From: Streptomyces sp. NBC_01498
GTDB taxonomy: Bacteria > Actinomycetota > Actinomycetes > Streptomycetales > Streptomycetaceae
Direction of reading: 5' to 3'
Assembly (NCBI RefSeq): GCF_036327775.1
Contig: NZ_CP109598.1
Span: 6,088,001-6,152,000 of the forward strand
DNA length: 64,000 nt
In this document: positions 17,505 through 25,957 of the stretch, in pieces
Layout of the letters: each line of letters begins with the position of its first letter
How positions within the stretch are numbered: position 1 is the first letter of the stretch
Translations under genes and position numbers: made by a program
The notes under the pieces: generated by a model
Database searches by the model: none
Told to the model about the DNA's origin: nothing
What the model saw: only the letters and a program-made list of their open reading frames with translations

Positions 17505-18539
17505 ATGGCTGCCAACGCCATCGACCAGACGCGGCGGATGCTGTCGCTGGTGACGTATCTGCGGGAGCGGCCGGGCGCCCATGTCAGCGATGTGGCGCGG
17601 GCCTTCGGGATCACCGAGGACGAGCTGATCTCCGATCTCGACGTGCTGCCCATGTGCGGGACGAGCTTCCGCGGCGGGGATCTGCTGGACATCGACACCG
17701 ACGGCGACCGGATCTGGTGGCACAACCCGGACGACGTCGCGGAGCCGCTGCGGCTGGCGGCGGACGAGGCGACGGCGCTGCTGGTGGCGGCGCGCGCGGT
17801 GGCCACGCTGCCGGGACTGCGGGAGAGCGACCGGCAGGCGCTGCTGCGGGCCACGGCGAAGCTGGAGGCGGCGGCGGGCGAGGCGGCCGGTGCCAGCTCG
17901 CGGCTGTCGGTCATCTTCGAGTCCGAGGGCGGGGTGTTCGCCGAGGTCGACCGGGCGATCTCGGAGCGGCGGCGGCTGTGGCTGCGCTACTACTCACCGG
18001 CGCGGGACGAGCTGACCGAGCGTGAGGTCGATCCGATCAGGCTGTTCGCGGTGGGGCACACGTACATGGAGGCGTGGTGCCGGCTGTCGGAGGCGCGGCG
18101 TACGTTCCGGCTGGACCGGGTGGCGGAGATCCGCCTCCTGGACGCGCCGGCCGCGCCCCCGGAGCTGGAGCTGCGGGATCTGTCGGAGGGGCTGGTGCAG
18201 CCGTCGGCGGAGGACCCTGAGGTGGTGGTCGAGGTGGGGCCGGGCGGACGCTGGGTCGCCGAGTACTACCCGCACGACAGCGCGGAGGAGCTGCCCGGCG
18301 GGGGGATGCGGATCACCCTGCGTACCCCGGCGCCCGCGTCCCTGCGGCGGCTCGCGCTGCGGCTGGGCGGCGACGGCCGTATCACCTCGCCGCCGGAGCT
18401 GGCGGAGAGCGCGCGGCGGGCGGCCGGTGAGGCGCTGGCGGCGTACGACTCGGTCGGGACCGACACGGTCGGGGCACCGGACCGCGAGCGGGGCCGGGAC
18501 CAGGACCGGGACCCGGGGGTCGGGGGAACAGGTCCGTGA
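17505..18539 (+). CDS. pafC: WYL-domain transcriptional regulator PafC
   Basis: A 344-residue partner of PafB with the same architecture: winged helix (H-V-S-D-V-A-R-A-F-G-I-T-E-D-E-L), WYL domain (R-R-R-L-W-L-R-Y-Y-S-P-A-R-D) and a C-terminal WCX-type extension. The last about 25 residues are a charged low-complexity tail. The ATG at 17505 follows GAGGGGGA. The stop overlaps the next gene (GTGA), so the small zinc-ribbon protein is translationally coupled. Candidate target promoters in this window are at 1160-1182, 21493-21515 and 38090-38112. Confidence 0.94.
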   Translation: MAANAIDQTRRMLSLVTYLRERPGAHVSDVARAFGITEDELISDLDVLPMCGTSFRGGDLLDIDTDGDRIWWHNPDDVAEPLRLAADEATALLVAARAVATLPGLRESDRQALLRATAKLEAAAGEAAGASSRLSVIFESEGGVFAEVDRAISERRRLWLRYYSPARDELTEREVDPIRLFAVGHTYMEAWCRLSEARRTFRLDRVAEIRLLDAPAAPPELELRDLSEGLVQPSAEDPEVVVEVGPGGRWVAEYYPHDSAEELPGGGMRITLRTPAPASLRRLALRLGGDGRITSPPELAESARRAAGEALAAYDSVGTDTVGAPDRERGRDQDRDPGVGGTGP

Positions 18540-18790
18540 GGAGTGCTTTTCCGGTGCCGGAGTCCCGGGCGCCGGTCCTGTTCCAGGCGGCCTGTCCCGA
18601 GTGCCGGGCCCGTTTCGAGCTGTCGCCGGGCGCGCTGCGGCTGGCGATCGGCGCGAGCCGCCGTACGACGTTCTACTCGTTCACCTGTCCCGAGTGCGAA
18701 GCGGCGGTGCGCAGGCCCGCCGGGGAGCGCATCGTCGAGCTGCTCACCGGCGGTGGGGTGCGGACGCTGCGGCTCCATTCGACGCCCTGA
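18536..18790 (+). CDS. Small zinc-ribbon protein coupled to pafC
   Basis: An 84-residue protein with two C-P-E-C knuckles (A-A-C-P-E-C-R-A-R-F at about 19-27 and F-T-C-P-E-C-E-A at about 49-56), spaced as in a single zinc ribbon. The GTG start overlaps the pafC TGA by the GTGA arrangement, which implies coupled translation and a functional link to PafBC. I do not recognise a named family. It could modulate PafBC or bind nucleic acid. Confidence 0.8.
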   Translation: MRSAFPVPESRAPVLFQAACPECRARFELSPGALRLAIGASRRTTFYSFTCPECEAAVRRPAGERIVELLTGGGVRTLRLHSTP

Positions 18791-18834
18791 CCCTTCTGTC
18801 CGGCCTCCGACCCTCCAACGAAAGGGCTCCGCGC

Positions 18835-19032
18835 ATGTTCTGGGCCATGCTCGCCGTCGCTCTCGGATTCTGCGGGATCGTCGTCCTCGGTGTTCTCGCG
18901 ACGCGGGTGTTCGTCGAGGCGCGGCGGCTCGGTGACCAGGTCGCCGCCACGGCCCGGCGGATCGACCGGGCGGCGGAGGAGCTGGAGATCGCCGCGACGC
19001 GTCTGGCGCGGACCGGGGACGCCGTCCGGTAG
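18835..19032 (+). CDS. Small single-pass membrane protein
   Basis: A 65-residue product. Residues about 2-24 form one membrane helix (F-W-A-M-L-A-V-A-L-G-F-C-G-I-V-V-L-G-V-L-A). A charged amphipathic tail with heptad-like spacing follows (R-R-L-G-D-Q-V-A-A-T-A-R-R-I). The ATG at 18835 follows AAAGGG. Its position between pafC and tatA and its TatA-like layout (short membrane helix then charged helix) suggest an envelope role, but function is unknown. Confidence 0.75.
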   Translation: MFWAMLAVALGFCGIVVLGVLATRVFVEARRLGDQVAATARRIDRAAEELEIAATRLARTGDAVR

Positions 19033-19154
19033 ATGAGTGCACCCTCCCGGCATCCTCGGTGCGGGCGGTAGGGTGACGAAGCGGTCCCGTACCGGAGGCG
19101 GGGGCCGTCGGCGGGAGTACGCACAGGCATTGCCCTGCGTTTACCCCTGCGGGT

Positions 19155-19160
19155 TACGAT
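19155..19160 (+). promoter_or_regulatory. Candidate tatA -10 box
   Basis: TACGAT lies 76 nt before the tatA start, with TTGCCC 19 nt upstream as a possible -35. It would start a tatAC transcript in the 204-nt gap after the small membrane protein. A second TAGGGT occurs near 19070. Confidence 0.35.
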
Positions 19161-19236
19161 CGCTGCCAGCGTGACGGTCGACTTCTGGCCGTCCGTGGTC
19201 CCAGACTCCTGTCGCCTCGGTGAAGAAGGTAACGCT

Positions 19237-19530
19237 ATGGGTAGGCTCGGCCCCACCGAGATCATTCTTATTCTTGTCGTCATCATCCTGCTCTTCGGTG
19301 CGAAGAAGCTTCCCGACATGGCCCGTTCGCTCGGCAAGTCGGCGCGCATCCTCAAGAGCGAGGCCAAGGCGATGAAGTCCGACGACAAGAGCGGCACGGT
19401 TCCGACCGACCCGCCGACCACGACCCCCGCCGACCCGGAGCAGCCCGCGCCCCGGACCATCCAGGCCGCGCCCGGCGATGTCACCAGCTCGCGTCCCGTC
19501 GCCGAGCCCACCGACTCGACCAAGCGCTGA
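19237..19530 (+). CDS. tatA: Twin-arginine translocase subunit TatA
   Basis: A 97-residue protein: transmembrane helix I-I-L-I-L-V-V-I-I-L-L, the hinge F-G-A-K-K-L-P, an amphipathic helix (D-M-A-R-S-L-G-K-S-A-R-I), then an acidic Pro/Thr-rich tail. It forms the protein-conducting assembly of the Tat pathway for folded proteins. I used the ATG at 19237 with GAAGG upstream rather than an in-frame GTG 66 nt earlier. tatC follows after 68 nt. Confidence 0.95.
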   Translation: MGRLGPTEIILILVVIILLFGAKKLPDMARSLGKSARILKSEAKAMKSDDKSGTVPTDPPTTTPADPEQPAPRTIQAAPGDVTSSRPVAEPTDSTKR

Positions 19531-19598
19531 TCCGACCCCCTGGGCCGATGCACGCACCGGGCACGGTGACGGCCTGCCGCACGAGATGAGGACGTGGG

Positions 19599-20537
19599 TT
19601 GCCCAAGTCTGCCCGCACCGAGGAGAAGGATCCCGAGGGGCGCATGCCGCTCGTGGAGCACCTTCGTGAGCTGCGCAACCGGCTGTCGAAGGGGCTGCTC
19701 GCGATCGTCGTGGTGACGATCGTGGCCGTGTTCTACAGCGAGCAGATCATGTCGTTCCTCTCCGAGTCGGTGCCCAAGTGTGAGAACGGGCTCCAGGAGA
19801 GCGACGGCGGCAACTGCGCGGTCGTCTCGTTCAACACCCTCACCTCGCCCTTCACCACGACGATCCGGGTCAGCCTCACGGCCGGCGTCATCGTGGCGAG
19901 CCCGGTCTGGCTCTACCAGCTGTGGGCGTTCATCGCGCCGGGCCTGCACAAGAACGAGAAGAGGTACACGTACGCGTTCGTGGCGAGCGCCGTGCCGCTG
20001 TTCACCGCCGGCGCCTACCTCGCGTACATCATCCTGCCCATCAGCGTGAAGGTGCTCATCAGCCTGACGCCGGAGGGCTCCTCCAACATCCTCTCGCTCG
20101 ACGAGGTCCTCGACTTCACCACCCGCATGGTGCTGGTCTTCGGGCTCGCCTTCGAGCTGCCGCTGGTGCTGGTCATGCTGAACATGACCGGCATCGTCAC
20201 CGGCCGCCGGATGGCCGGCTGGTGGCGGGGCGTCGTCATGGGTGTCTTCGTCTTCGGCGCCGTGATCACTCCCACCACCGACCCCGTGGGCATGCTCGCG
20301 CTTGCCGGACCGATCGTGATCCTCTACTTCGGCGCGGTCGGCTTCTCCCTCGTGAACGACCGGCGCAGGCGGCGGGGAGATCCCGACACCGAACTGGACG
20401 ACGACGAGGCGTCCGACCTGAACCACCTGCCGGAGCATGTCGGCGCGGTCGAGCCGGTGTCCGCCACCGCCGTCCTGCCGGAGCAGGCGGACAGCAGCCG
20501 GTCGAGCCGTGTGAACGGCTACGACGACATCACCTGA
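19599..20537 (+). CDS. tatC: Twin-arginine translocase subunit TatC
   Basis: A 312-residue, six-helix receptor for twin-arginine signal peptides. The N-terminal cytoplasmic motif M-P-L-V-E-H-L-R-E-L-R-N-R-L includes the conserved Glu that reads the twin arginines; F-I-A-P-G-L-H-K-N-E-K-R and I-T-P-T-T-D-P also match. The start is a TTG at 19599; nearby GTG codons are out of frame. The C-terminal about 70 residues are an acidic tail. It forms the tatAC unit linked to pafBC. Confidence 0.94.
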   Translation: MPKSARTEEKDPEGRMPLVEHLRELRNRLSKGLLAIVVVTIVAVFYSEQIMSFLSESVPKCENGLQESDGGNCAVVSFNTLTSPFTTTIRVSLTAGVIVASPVWLYQLWAFIAPGLHKNEKRYTYAFVASAVPLFTAGAYLAYIILPISVKVLISLTPEGSSNILSLDEVLDFTTRMVLVFGLAFELPLVLVMLNMTGIVTGRRMAGWWRGVVMGVFVFGAVITPTTDPVGMLALAGPIVILYFGAVGFSLVNDRRRRRGDPDTELDDDEASDLNHLPEHVGAVEPVSATAVLPEQADSSRSSRVNGYDDIT

Positions 20538-20559
20538 GCGGGATCGGACCGGCCGGACC

Positions 20560-21456
20560 GTGACCAGCGAGATCAGCCTGCTCGTCAATCCCGTCGCCGG
20601 GCGAGGCCGGGGCGCGCGTGCCGCGCAGCCCGCCGCCCGCGCGCTCAGGGACGCCGGGTACTCCGTCCGTACGGTGGTCGGCACCGACGCCGCCGACGCG
20701 CTGCGGCGGGCCCGTGAGGCCGTCGCGGCCGGTACGGACGCGCTGATCGCCGTCGGCGGGGACGGGCTGGTCTCCCTCGCGCTCCAGGCGGTCGCCGGTA
20801 CGGACACCCCGCTCGGTGTGGTGGCCGTCGGCACCGGCAACGACTACGCGCGGGCGCTCGGGCTGCCGGTGCGGGACCCGGCGGCGGCCGGGCGGATCGC
20901 GGCCGACGCGCTCGCACACGGCCGGGCCCGGGAACTGGACCTGGGGCGGGTCGCGGGCCGCTGGTTCGGTACGGTCCTCGCCTCCGGCTTCGACTCACGC
21001 GTCAACGACCGCGGCAATCGCATGCGTTGGCCGAACGGGCGCTTCAAGTACGACCTGGCGATGCTGGCCGAACTGGCCGCGTTCCGGCCGGTGCCCTACC
21101 GCGTCACCCTGGACGACGGCGTCGAGCGCGAGATCGAGGCGACCCTCGTCGCCGTCGGGAACGGCACCTCCTACGGAGGCGGCATGCGGATCTGCGCGGG
21201 CGCCGCCATGGACGACCGGCTCTTCGACGTGACCGTCGTCGGCGACTGCGGGCGCGCCACCCTGCTGACGGTCTTCCCGCGTGTCTACCGGGGCACCCAC
21301 CTGGACCATCCCCGGGTCACCGTCCACCGCACCCGGACGATCACCCTCGCCGCCCCGGGCCTCACCGGCTACGCCGACGGGGAGCCGCTCGGCCCGCTGC
21401 CGCTGACCGCCGAGTGCGTCACCGGGGCCGTACGGGTGCTGATACCGGGCCCCTGA
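20560..21456 (+). CDS. Diacylglycerol/lipid kinase-family protein
   Basis: A 298-residue protein with the DAGK catalytic fold: N-P-V-A-G-R-G-R-G near the N-terminus, V-G-G-D-G-L-V-S-L-A-L as the nucleotide-binding Gly-rich loop and G-T-G-N-D-Y-A-R-A-L-G. It phosphorylates diacylglycerol, a sphingoid base or a related lipid using ATP; the substrate cannot be told from sequence. It starts with a GTG 23 nt after tatC and is probably in the same operon. No strong ribosome site is visible. Confidence 0.9.
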   Translation: MTSEISLLVNPVAGRGRGARAAQPAARALRDAGYSVRTVVGTDAADALRRAREAVAAGTDALIAVGGDGLVSLALQAVAGTDTPLGVVAVGTGNDYARALGLPVRDPAAAGRIAADALAHGRARELDLGRVAGRWFGTVLASGFDSRVNDRGNRMRWPNGRFKYDLAMLAELAAFRPVPYRVTLDDGVEREIEATLVAVGNGTSYGGGMRICAGAAMDDRLFDVTVVGDCGRATLLTVFPRVYRGTHLDHPRVTVHRTRTITLAAPGLTGYADGEPLGPLPLTAECVTGAVRVLIPGP

Positions 21457-21492
21457 CCGGCCCCGGTACCGCGCCCGTAAAGATCGCGACGA

Positions 21493-21515
21493 CTGTCAGA
21501 GGTGCCGGGTAGGCT
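21493..21515 (+). promoter_or_regulatory. PafBC/RecA-NDp-like promoter for the helicase
   Basis: CTGTCAGAG (21493-21501), exactly 8 nt, then TAGGCT (21510-21515). This matches 7 of 9 upstream bases, the spacing and the -10 of the RecA-independent damage promoter. The helicase ATG begins 10 nt after the -10. Confidence 0.5.
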
Positions 21516-21525
21516 CGTGAGCAAG

Positions 21526-24354
21526 ATGACAGAGGACCTCACACCGGCCGAGCGGTACGCCGCCGCCCGTACCCGCGCAGCCGAGCAGGCCACCGCACTC
21601 GCCCCGTTCCGCGAGATGTACGACTTCGGGCTCGACCCGTTCCAGATCGAGGCGTGCCGGGCGCTGGAGTCCGGCAAGGGCGTCCTGGTCGCGGCGCCCA
21701 CCGGCTCCGGCAAGACGATCGTCGGTGAGTTCGCCGTGCACCTGGCCCTCGCCGAGGGCCGTAAATGCTTCTACACCACCCCCATCAAGGCCCTGTCCAA
21801 CCAGAAGTACGCCGACCTGGCGAAACGCTACGGCGCGGACCGGGTCGGACTGCTCACCGGCGACAACAGCGTCAATTCCGACGCCCCGGTGGTCGTCATG
21901 ACCACCGAGGTCCTGCGCAACATGCTGTACGCGGGCTCCCAGTCGCTGTCCGGGCTCGGCTATGTGGTGATGGACGAGGTCCACTACCTCTCCGACCGGT
22001 TCCGGGGCGCCGTCTGGGAAGAGGTGATCATCCACCTGCCGGAGTCCGTGACCCTGGTCTCCCTGTCGGCGACCGTCTCCAACGCCGAGGAGTTCGGCGA
22101 CTGGCTGGACACGGTGCGCGGCAGCACCGAGGTCATCGTCTCCGAGCACCGGCCCGTGCCGCTGTGGCAGCACGTCTTCGCGGGCCGCCGCATGTACGAC
22201 CTCTTCGAGGAGAGCACCGACCACGGCGGCCGGGGCGGGGCGCGCCGCGAGGTCAACCCCGACCTCGTCCGGCTGGCCCGGATGGAGAACCAGCGCACGT
22301 ACAACCCGCGTGAGCGCCGGCGCGGCAAGATGGTCCGCGAGGCGGACCGGGAGCGCGAGCGCCGGCAGCGCGGCAGGATCTGGACGCCGGGACGGCCCGA
22401 GGTCATCGAGCGGCTGGACGCCGAGGGCCTGCTGCCCGCCATCACCTTCATCTTCAGCCGGGCCGGCTGCGAGGCGGCCGTACAGCAGTGCCTGTTCGCG
22501 GGACTGCGGCTGAACGACGACGGCGCGCGCGCCGAGGTCCGCCGGATCGTGGAGGCGCGCACCGCGTCCATCCCCACCGAGGACCTGCACGTCCTCGGGT
22601 ACTACGAATGGCTGGAGGGCCTGGAGCGCGGTATCGCCGCCCACCACGCCGGGATGCTCCCGACGTTCAAGGAGGTCGTCGAGGAGCTGTTCGTGCGCGG
22701 GCTGGTCAAGGCCGTCTTCGCGACCGAGACGCTGGCGCTCGGCATCAACATGCCCGCCAGGTCCGTCGTCCTGGAGAAGCTCGTCAAGTGGAACGGCGAG
22801 CAGCACGCCGACATCACGCCCGGCGAGTACACCCAGCTGACCGGCCGGGCGGGCCGGCGCGGCATCGACGTCGAGGGCCACGCGGTGGTCCTGTGGCAGC
22901 GCGGCATGGACCCGGGGGCGCTCGCGGGACTCGCGGGCACCCGTACGTATCCGCTGCGCTCCAGCTTCCGCCCCTCGTACAACATGGCCGTCAATCTTGT
23001 GCACCAGTTCGGGCGGCACCGGTCGCGGGAGCTGCTGGAGACGTCGTTCGCGCAGTTCCAGGCGGACAAGTCGGTGGTGGGGATCTCCCGGCAGGTGCAG
23101 AAGAACGAGGACGGGATGGAGGGCTACCGGGAGGGCATGACCTGCCATCTCGGTGACTTCGGGGAGTACGCGCGGCTGCGCCGCGAACTCAAGGACCGGG
23201 AGACGGAGCTGGCCAAGCAGGGCGCCACACAGCGCCGGGCCGCCGCCGCGACGTCGCTGGAGAAGCTCAAGCCCGGCGATGTCATCCATGTCCCGACCGG
23301 CAAGTTCGCGGGGCTCGCGCTGGTGCTCGACCCCGGTCTGCCGGCCGGGCGCGCCAACGGGCACCGGGGCGTGGAGTATCACGACGGTCCCCGGCCGCTG
23401 GTCCTGACCGCCGAGCGGCAGGTCAAGCGGCTCGCGGCGATGGACTTCCCGGTCCCGGTCGAGGCGCTGGACCGGATGCGGATTCCCAAGAGCTTCAACC
23501 AGCGTTCGCCCCAGTCCCGCCGGGATCTGGCCTCGGCGCTGCGCACCAAGGCCGGTCATCTCGCGCCGGAGCGGCACCGCAAGGGGCGTGCCCCGGCCGC
23601 CGACGACCGGGAGATCGCCCGGCTGCGCACCGAACTGCGGGCGCACCCCTGCCACGGCTGCGACGAGCGTGAGGACCACGCGCGGTGGGCCGAGCGCTAT
23701 CACCGGCTGCAACGGGACACCCGGCAGCTGGAGCGGCGGATCGAGGGCCGGACGAACACGATCGCCCGTACCTTCGACCGGATCGTCGCCCTCCTCACGG
23801 AGATGGACTATCTGCGCGGCGACGAGGTCACCGCCAACGGCAGGCGTCTGGCCCGGCTCTACGGCGAGTTGGACCTGCTCGCCAGCGAATGTCTGCGCGA
23901 AGGGGTGTGGGAGGGGCTCTCCCCGGCCGAACTGGCCGCGTGCGCCTCGGCGTTGGTCTTCGAGGCCCGTCAGTCGGACGACGCCGTATCGCCCCGGGTG
24001 CCCGGTGGCGCGGCCAAGGCGGCGCTCGGCGAGATGGTCCGTATCTGGGGCCGGCTCGACGCCCTGGAGGAGGACTTCAAGATCAACCAGGCCGAGGGGG
24101 TCGGCCAGCGGGAGCCGGACCTGGGCTTCGCGTGGGCCGTGCACCTGTGGGCGTCGGGCAAGGGTCTGGACGAGGTGCTGCGCGACGCCGAGATGCCGGC
24201 CGGTGACTTCGTCCGGTGGTGCAAGCAGGTGATCGACGTCCTCGGGCAGATCGCCGCGGCGGCGCCCCGCGAGAACAGCACGATCGGGAAGAACGCGCGC
24301 AAGGCGGTCGACGCGGTGCTGCGGGGAGTGGTGGCGTACAGCTCGGTGGGGTGA
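21526..24354 (+). CDS. helY: DEAD/DEAH-box helicase, HelY/Ski2-Mtr4-like
   Basis: A 942-residue SF2 helicase. Motif I is A-P-T-G-S-G-K-T (57-64), motif II is V-V-M-D-E-V-H (DEVH type), motif III S-A-T-V-S and motif VI Q-L-T-G-R-A-G-R-R-G. A C-terminal DSHCT-like domain (E-N-S-T-I-G-K-N-A-R-K-A-V near the end) identifies the Ski2/Mtr4/HelY group, which acts on structured RNA and possibly DNA. I chose ATG 21526. A GTG at 21517 is in frame but lies only 1 nt after the -10 box. The promoter resembles the PafBC class. Downstream lies a 588-nt gap with tandem repeats. Confidence 0.93.
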   Translation: MTEDLTPAERYAAARTRAAEQATALAPFREMYDFGLDPFQIEACRALESGKGVLVAAPTGSGKTIVGEFAVHLALAEGRKCFYTTPIKALSNQKYADLAKRYGADRVGLLTGDNSVNSDAPVVVMTTEVLRNMLYAGSQSLSGLGYVVMDEVHYLSDRFRGAVWEEVIIHLPESVTLVSLSATVSNAEEFGDWLDTVRGSTEVIVSEHRPVPLWQHVFAGRRMYDLFEESTDHGGRGGARREVNPDLVRLARMENQRTYNPRERRRGKMVREADRERERRQRGRIWTPGRPEVIERLDAEGLLPAITFIFSRAGCEAAVQQCLFAGLRLNDDGARAEVRRIVEARTASIPTEDLHVLGYYEWLEGLERGIAAHHAGMLPTFKEVVEELFVRGLVKAVFATETLALGINMPARSVVLEKLVKWNGEQHADITPGEYTQLTGRAGRRGIDVEGHAVVLWQRGMDPGALAGLAGTRTYPLRSSFRPSYNMAVNLVHQFGRHRSRELLETSFAQFQADKSVVGISRQVQKNEDGMEGYREGMTCHLGDFGEYARLRRELKDRETELAKQGATQRRAAAATSLEKLKPGDVIHVPTGKFAGLALVLDPGLPAGRANGHRGVEYHDGPRPLVLTAERQVKRLAAMDFPVPVEALDRMRIPKSFNQRSPQSRRDLASALRTKAGHLAPERHRKGRAPAADDREIARLRTELRAHPCHGCDEREDHARWAERYHRLQRDTRQLERRIEGRTNTIARTFDRIVALLTEMDYLRGDEVTANGRRLARLYGELDLLASECLREGVWEGLSPAELAACASALVFEARQSDDAVSPRVPGGAAKAALGEMVRIWGRLDALEEDFKINQAEGVGQREPDLGFAWAVHLWASGKGLDEVLRDAEMPAGDFVRWCKQVIDVLGQIAAAAPRENSTIGKNARKAVDAVLRGVVAYSSVG

Positions 24355-24394
24355 ACCGGCGGGGTGAACCGGCGGGAGCGGTGGCCGGGGTCCC

Positions 24395-24802
24395 CGCGGA
24401 CCGGTGCCCGGGTCTCGCCGCCGGGCGGCCGATGCCACGGGGGCGCGGTGCGTAGTGCTCCTGCCGGGCGTACGCGCGGGACCCGGTAGGCACGGGGGAG
24501 GGTGCTGCGTCCCGGGGGTCCAGCGCGGTGGGCTCGGCCGGTGGGGAGCGTTGGCCGGGGCCTCCGCCGGTGTCCGGCGGGTCCTCGCGGACCGGTGGCC
24601 GGGTCTCGCCGCCGGGCGGCCGATGCCACGGGGGCGCGGTGCGTAGTGCTCCTGCCGGGCGTACGCGCGGGACCCGGTAGGCACGGGGGAGGGTGCTGCG
24701 TCCCGGGGGTCCAGCGCGGTGGGCTCGGCCGGTGGGGAGCGTTGGCCGGGGCCTCCGCCGGTGTCCGGCGGGTCCTCGCGGACCGGTGGCCGGGTCTCGC
24801 CG
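24395..24802. repeat. 191-bp tandem duplication, two full copies plus a decaying third
   Basis: The segment starting CGCGGACCGG at 24395 recurs at 24586 and 24777, each 191 nt apart. Copies 1 and 2 look identical apart from one base that I noticed. Copy 3 is exact for only about 26 nt, then continues to about 24880 as a diverged version with recognisable pieces (for example GTGCTCGTGCCGG against GTGCTCCTGCCGG). Both strands are open in several frames, but no ribosome site or coding pattern supports a gene. The rest of the 588-nt gap (24355-24942) holds only a terminator hairpin. Confidence 0.85.
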
Positions 24803-24913
24803 CGAGGCGGGCCCTCGTGCTCGTGCCGGACGTACTCGCGTACGCGTGGGACCCGGGCAACGCGAAGCACCCCGTACTCCCCGGGGGTACGGGGCGCTCC
24901 GGGTGGGTGAAAG

Positions 24914-24940
24914 CCCGCCGGACCGGCCCGGTCCGGCGGG
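24914..24940 (-). terminator. Terminator of the ADP-ribosylglycohydrolase gene
   Basis: A perfect 12-bp stem (24914-24925 with 24929-24940) with a 3-nt loop lies immediately beyond the stop codon of the minus-strand gene. Confidence 0.8.
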
Positions 24941-24942
24941 TG

Positions 24943-25899
24943 TCAGATGGTCAACCGCTCTGCCAGACGCACCAGTTCCGGGGTGCGCAGCACGCGGTCG
25001 CCGTGCCCGGGGAGCGTCACGTGGAGGACGTCCGTCCAGCGGCGGGGGATCGCGGTGAAGCCGTACACGGCGCCCGCGAGAGCGCCGGTGACCGCCGCGA
25101 CCGTGTCCGTGTCGCCACCCAGATCGATCGCCGCCGTCAGGGACGCCTCGAAGGACCGTGTGGTGCGCAGCGCCCAGAGCGCCGAGCCCAGACACGGCCA
25201 CACCGCGCCGTTGAACTCCGTGGCGTCGTCCGGGTGCCAGCCCGGGTCGAGCACCGTGGCCCAGCGCGCACGCCGGTCCTCCCGTACGCCGTCGAGCGCG
25301 CCGGGTACGGCGGCCACCGGATCGCCGCCGTCCAGCGCCACCCGGATCAGCTCGTGCAGCACCGCCGTGCCCTCCCACGCCGCCGGGTCGCCGTGGGTGA
25401 GTGCCGCGATCCGGCGGGCCGCCGACATGGTGGCGGCCCGTCCCGAGGCGGCGAAGTGCACGGCGGGGGTGGCGGCCCGCATCAGCGAGCCGTTTCCCGC
25501 GGCCCGTCCGGAGCGCCGGAAGTGGACCGAGGCGGCGCGGTCCCACGGCTCGCCGCTCAGCAGGACCTGTTCGGTCTGGAGCCCGATGTCGTGGGGGCCG
25601 GCCGCGGCCCAGCGGCGGAACCGGTCGAAGAGGTCGGGAAGGTCGAGGCCGCCGCGTTCCAGCAGCGACTCGCCGACGAGGACCGCCATCTGGGTGTCGT
25701 CCGTGGCCTCGCCCGGGTCCCAGCCGCCACCGCCGCCCATCTCGCCCGCCCCGCCGGGGAATCGGGCGCCGAAGGCGCCGGCCGGACCGAACTCGAAAGG
25801 CGCCCCGAGCGCGTCGCCGGCGGCCGAGCCGACGACCGCTCCGAGTACCCGGTCCGTACGTGCCGGATCCGGGGCGTACGGACGATCCGCGGAGGTCAT
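24943..25899 (-). CDS. ADP-ribosylglycohydrolase (DraG/ARH family)
   Basis: A 318-residue enzyme that removes ADP-ribose from proteins or other acceptors. The dinuclear-metal motifs are A-T-D-D-T-Q-M (Asp67-Asp68-Thr69) and D-L-G-G-D-T-D-T-V-A near the C-terminus; the N-terminal G-S-A-A-G-D-A-L-G-A-P is also typical. No partner ADP-ribosyltransferase lies nearby. The ATG at 25899 is preceded at 6 nt by TAGGCT, so translation is probably leaderless. Confidence 0.92.
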   Translation of the reverse strand: MTSADRPYAPDPARTDRVLGAVVGSAAGDALGAPFEFGPAGAFGARFPGGAGEMGGGGGWDPGEATDDTQMAVLVGESLLERGGLDLPDLFDRFRRWAAAGPHDIGLQTEQVLLSGEPWDRAASVHFRRSGRAAGNGSLMRAATPAVHFAASGRAATMSAARRIAALTHGDPAAWEGTAVLHELIRVALDGGDPVAAVPGALDGVREDRRARWATVLDPGWHPDDATEFNGAVWPCLGSALWALRTTRSFEASLTAAIDLGGDTDTVAAVTGALAGAVYGFTAIPRRWTDVLHVTLPGHGDRVLRTPELVRLAERLTI

Positions 25900-25905
25900 C
25901 CGGCC

Positions 25906-25911
25906 AGCCTA
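25906..25911 (-). promoter_or_regulatory. -10 box for the leaderless glycohydrolase gene
   Basis: TAGGCT on the minus strand (25911-25906) ends exactly 6 nt before the ATG, and no Shine-Dalgarno is present. Confidence 0.55.
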
Positions 25912-25957
25912 GGCGGGCCGGACGGCCTCCGTGCGTCGGTGTTTCCCGCGAGCGGGA

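Noticed and set aside
21496..24870. 1124-codon open frame on the minus strand opposite the helicase
   Set aside because: It is the antisense of the complete helicase gene plus the tandem repeat; it has no ribosome site, and its protein is rich in His, Arg, Pro and Gly without domain features, as expected for a high-GC shadow frame.
24355..24942. Overlapping open frames within the 191-bp repeat
   Set aside because: The unit is open in several frames on both strands, but no start with a ribosome site, no codon-position pattern and no family resemblance was seen; it reads as decayed non-coding duplication.
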